DNA of 5,895 bases from Pseudomonadota bacterium (lineage in GTDB: Bacteria; Pseudomonadota; Alphaproteobacteria; Rhizobiales; Devosiaceae): positions 1-5,895 of the forward strand of contig JAEYXQ010000130.1 of the NCBI GenBank assembly GCA_023431205.1. The letters run 5' to 3'. The position numbers were made by a program, and so were the translations under genes. Of this stretch, positions 5,589-5,895 are shown piece by piece; position 1 is the stretch's first letter; each line of letters begins with the position of its first letter. A model generated the notes under the pieces. The model was not told the DNA's origin. It worked only from the letters and a program-made list of their open reading frames with translations, and did no database searches.

Positions 5589-5895
5589 GGGGGCGACTCC
5601 ATTGTCCTGGCATGTGGAGCGTGGGTACCCAAATATAGCGAGGAGAGCGAGCCTCTTGTTGGAAGGCACCGGGCTTACGGTCGGGGCAGCCACCGAGAAG
5701 CGTCCTGCCACGAGGTGATGATCCGCCGGCGGGCGGCGCGCGATGGACAAGGGTGCCCTCAAGAAAGGACGTACCGTTCACCGTCCCGGAAAACCCATCA
5801 ATGCACCAGTATAGCCACCGCCGCTACACTCTTGCGCACTTCGGCGTCTTCATTGCAGTGCTATTGCCGGCCGTACGTCTAGTCATAAACAAAGG
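5589..5895. other. Region upstream of the ligase-like gene
   Basis: This 307-bp stretch holds no confident gene. On the minus strand, CTCC at 5597-5600 (GGAG in the transcript) is the presumed ribosome-binding site for the TTG start at 5588. TATATT (5637-5632) is a possible -10 element that would give a leader of about 37 bases; TATACT (5813-5808) is an alternative further up. Neither has a recognisable -35 at 16-18 bp, so both are weak. A 10-bp GC palindrome, CCGCCGGCGG, lies at 5723-5732 and is unremarkable at this base composition. Minus-strand frames extending the ligase upstream (to 5762 or 5781) look non-coding. Confidence 0.4.
5801..5895 (+). CDS. Possible N-terminal fragment of an unidentified protein
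   Basis: An ATG at 5801 opens a frame that stays open to the window edge. It reads MHQYSHRRYTLAHFGVFIAV, then LLPAVRLVINK. The start is basic and is followed by a hydrophobic run (14-28), as in a membrane anchor. Third codon positions are mostly G or C in the first half but not in the second. There is no good ribosome-binding site (a GGA lies about 10-13 bases upstream). If real, it would be divergent from the ligase-like gene. At 31 codons it may equally be chance, and I assign no function. Confidence 0.22.
   Translation, partial: MHQYSHRRYTLAHFGVFIAVLLPAVRLVINK

Noticed and set aside
4957..5718. A 253-codon plus-strand frame opposite the ligase-like gene
   Set aside because: Its Ala/Thr/Arg-rich product has no recognisable feature and it is antisense to the well-supported membrane protein.
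5723..5732. CCGCCGGCGG palindrome as a regulatory site
   Set aside because: All-GC palindromes of this size are common in GC-rich DNA and nothing else supports it.

Overview
The window reads as GC-rich chromosomal DNA from an alphaproteobacterium, possibly of the Hyphomicrobiales. This is an inference from three things: high GC with GC-rich third codon positions, a ugp-type glycerol-3-phosphate importer, and a membrane J-domain protein whose J domain sits at the C-terminus as in mitochondrial Tim14/Pam18. No tRNA, rRNA, CRISPR array, insertion sequence or phage gene was seen.

Layout. (1) Positions 1-2309, minus strand: the proximal part of a ugp operon in the order ugpB (periplasmic binding protein), ugpA (permease), ugpE (only its first 15 codons, cut by the window edge). 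Between ugpB and ugpA lies a perfect 9-bp hairpin with a UUCG tetraloop in the transcript. (2) Positions 2310-2590: divergent intergenic region with two palindromic TGTTC-type elements, centred about 23 bp apart, that look like a repressor operator for the ugp operon. (3) Positions 2591-4302, plus strand: a probable three-gene unit of a 78-residue protein of unknown function, a von Willebrand factor A (VWA) protein with a DxTxS metal-site variant, and a membrane-anchored J-domain protein. The last two overlap by ATGA. (4) Positions 4353-5588, minus strand and convergent with (3): a polytopic O-antigen ligase/polymerase-type (Wzy_C) protein, probably starting at a TTG codon. (5) Positions 5589-5895: its upstream region, with a doubtful plus-strand reading frame running off the window.

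How the parts work together. UgpB captures sn-glycerol-3-phosphate or glycerophosphodiesters in the periplasm and delivers them to the UgpA-UgpE channel; the ATPase UgpC is expected beyond the left edge. The VWA and J-domain proteins are translationally coupled and probably act together at the inner membrane, the J domain recruiting a DnaK-type Hsp70. Their client is unknown. The ligase-like protein belongs to surface polysaccharide assembly and has no visible link to the others. The most interesting points are the VWA/J-domain/small-protein unit, the operator-like array ahead of ugpB, and the UUCG hairpin inside the ugp operon. Nothing here is clearly a new defence or mobile system.
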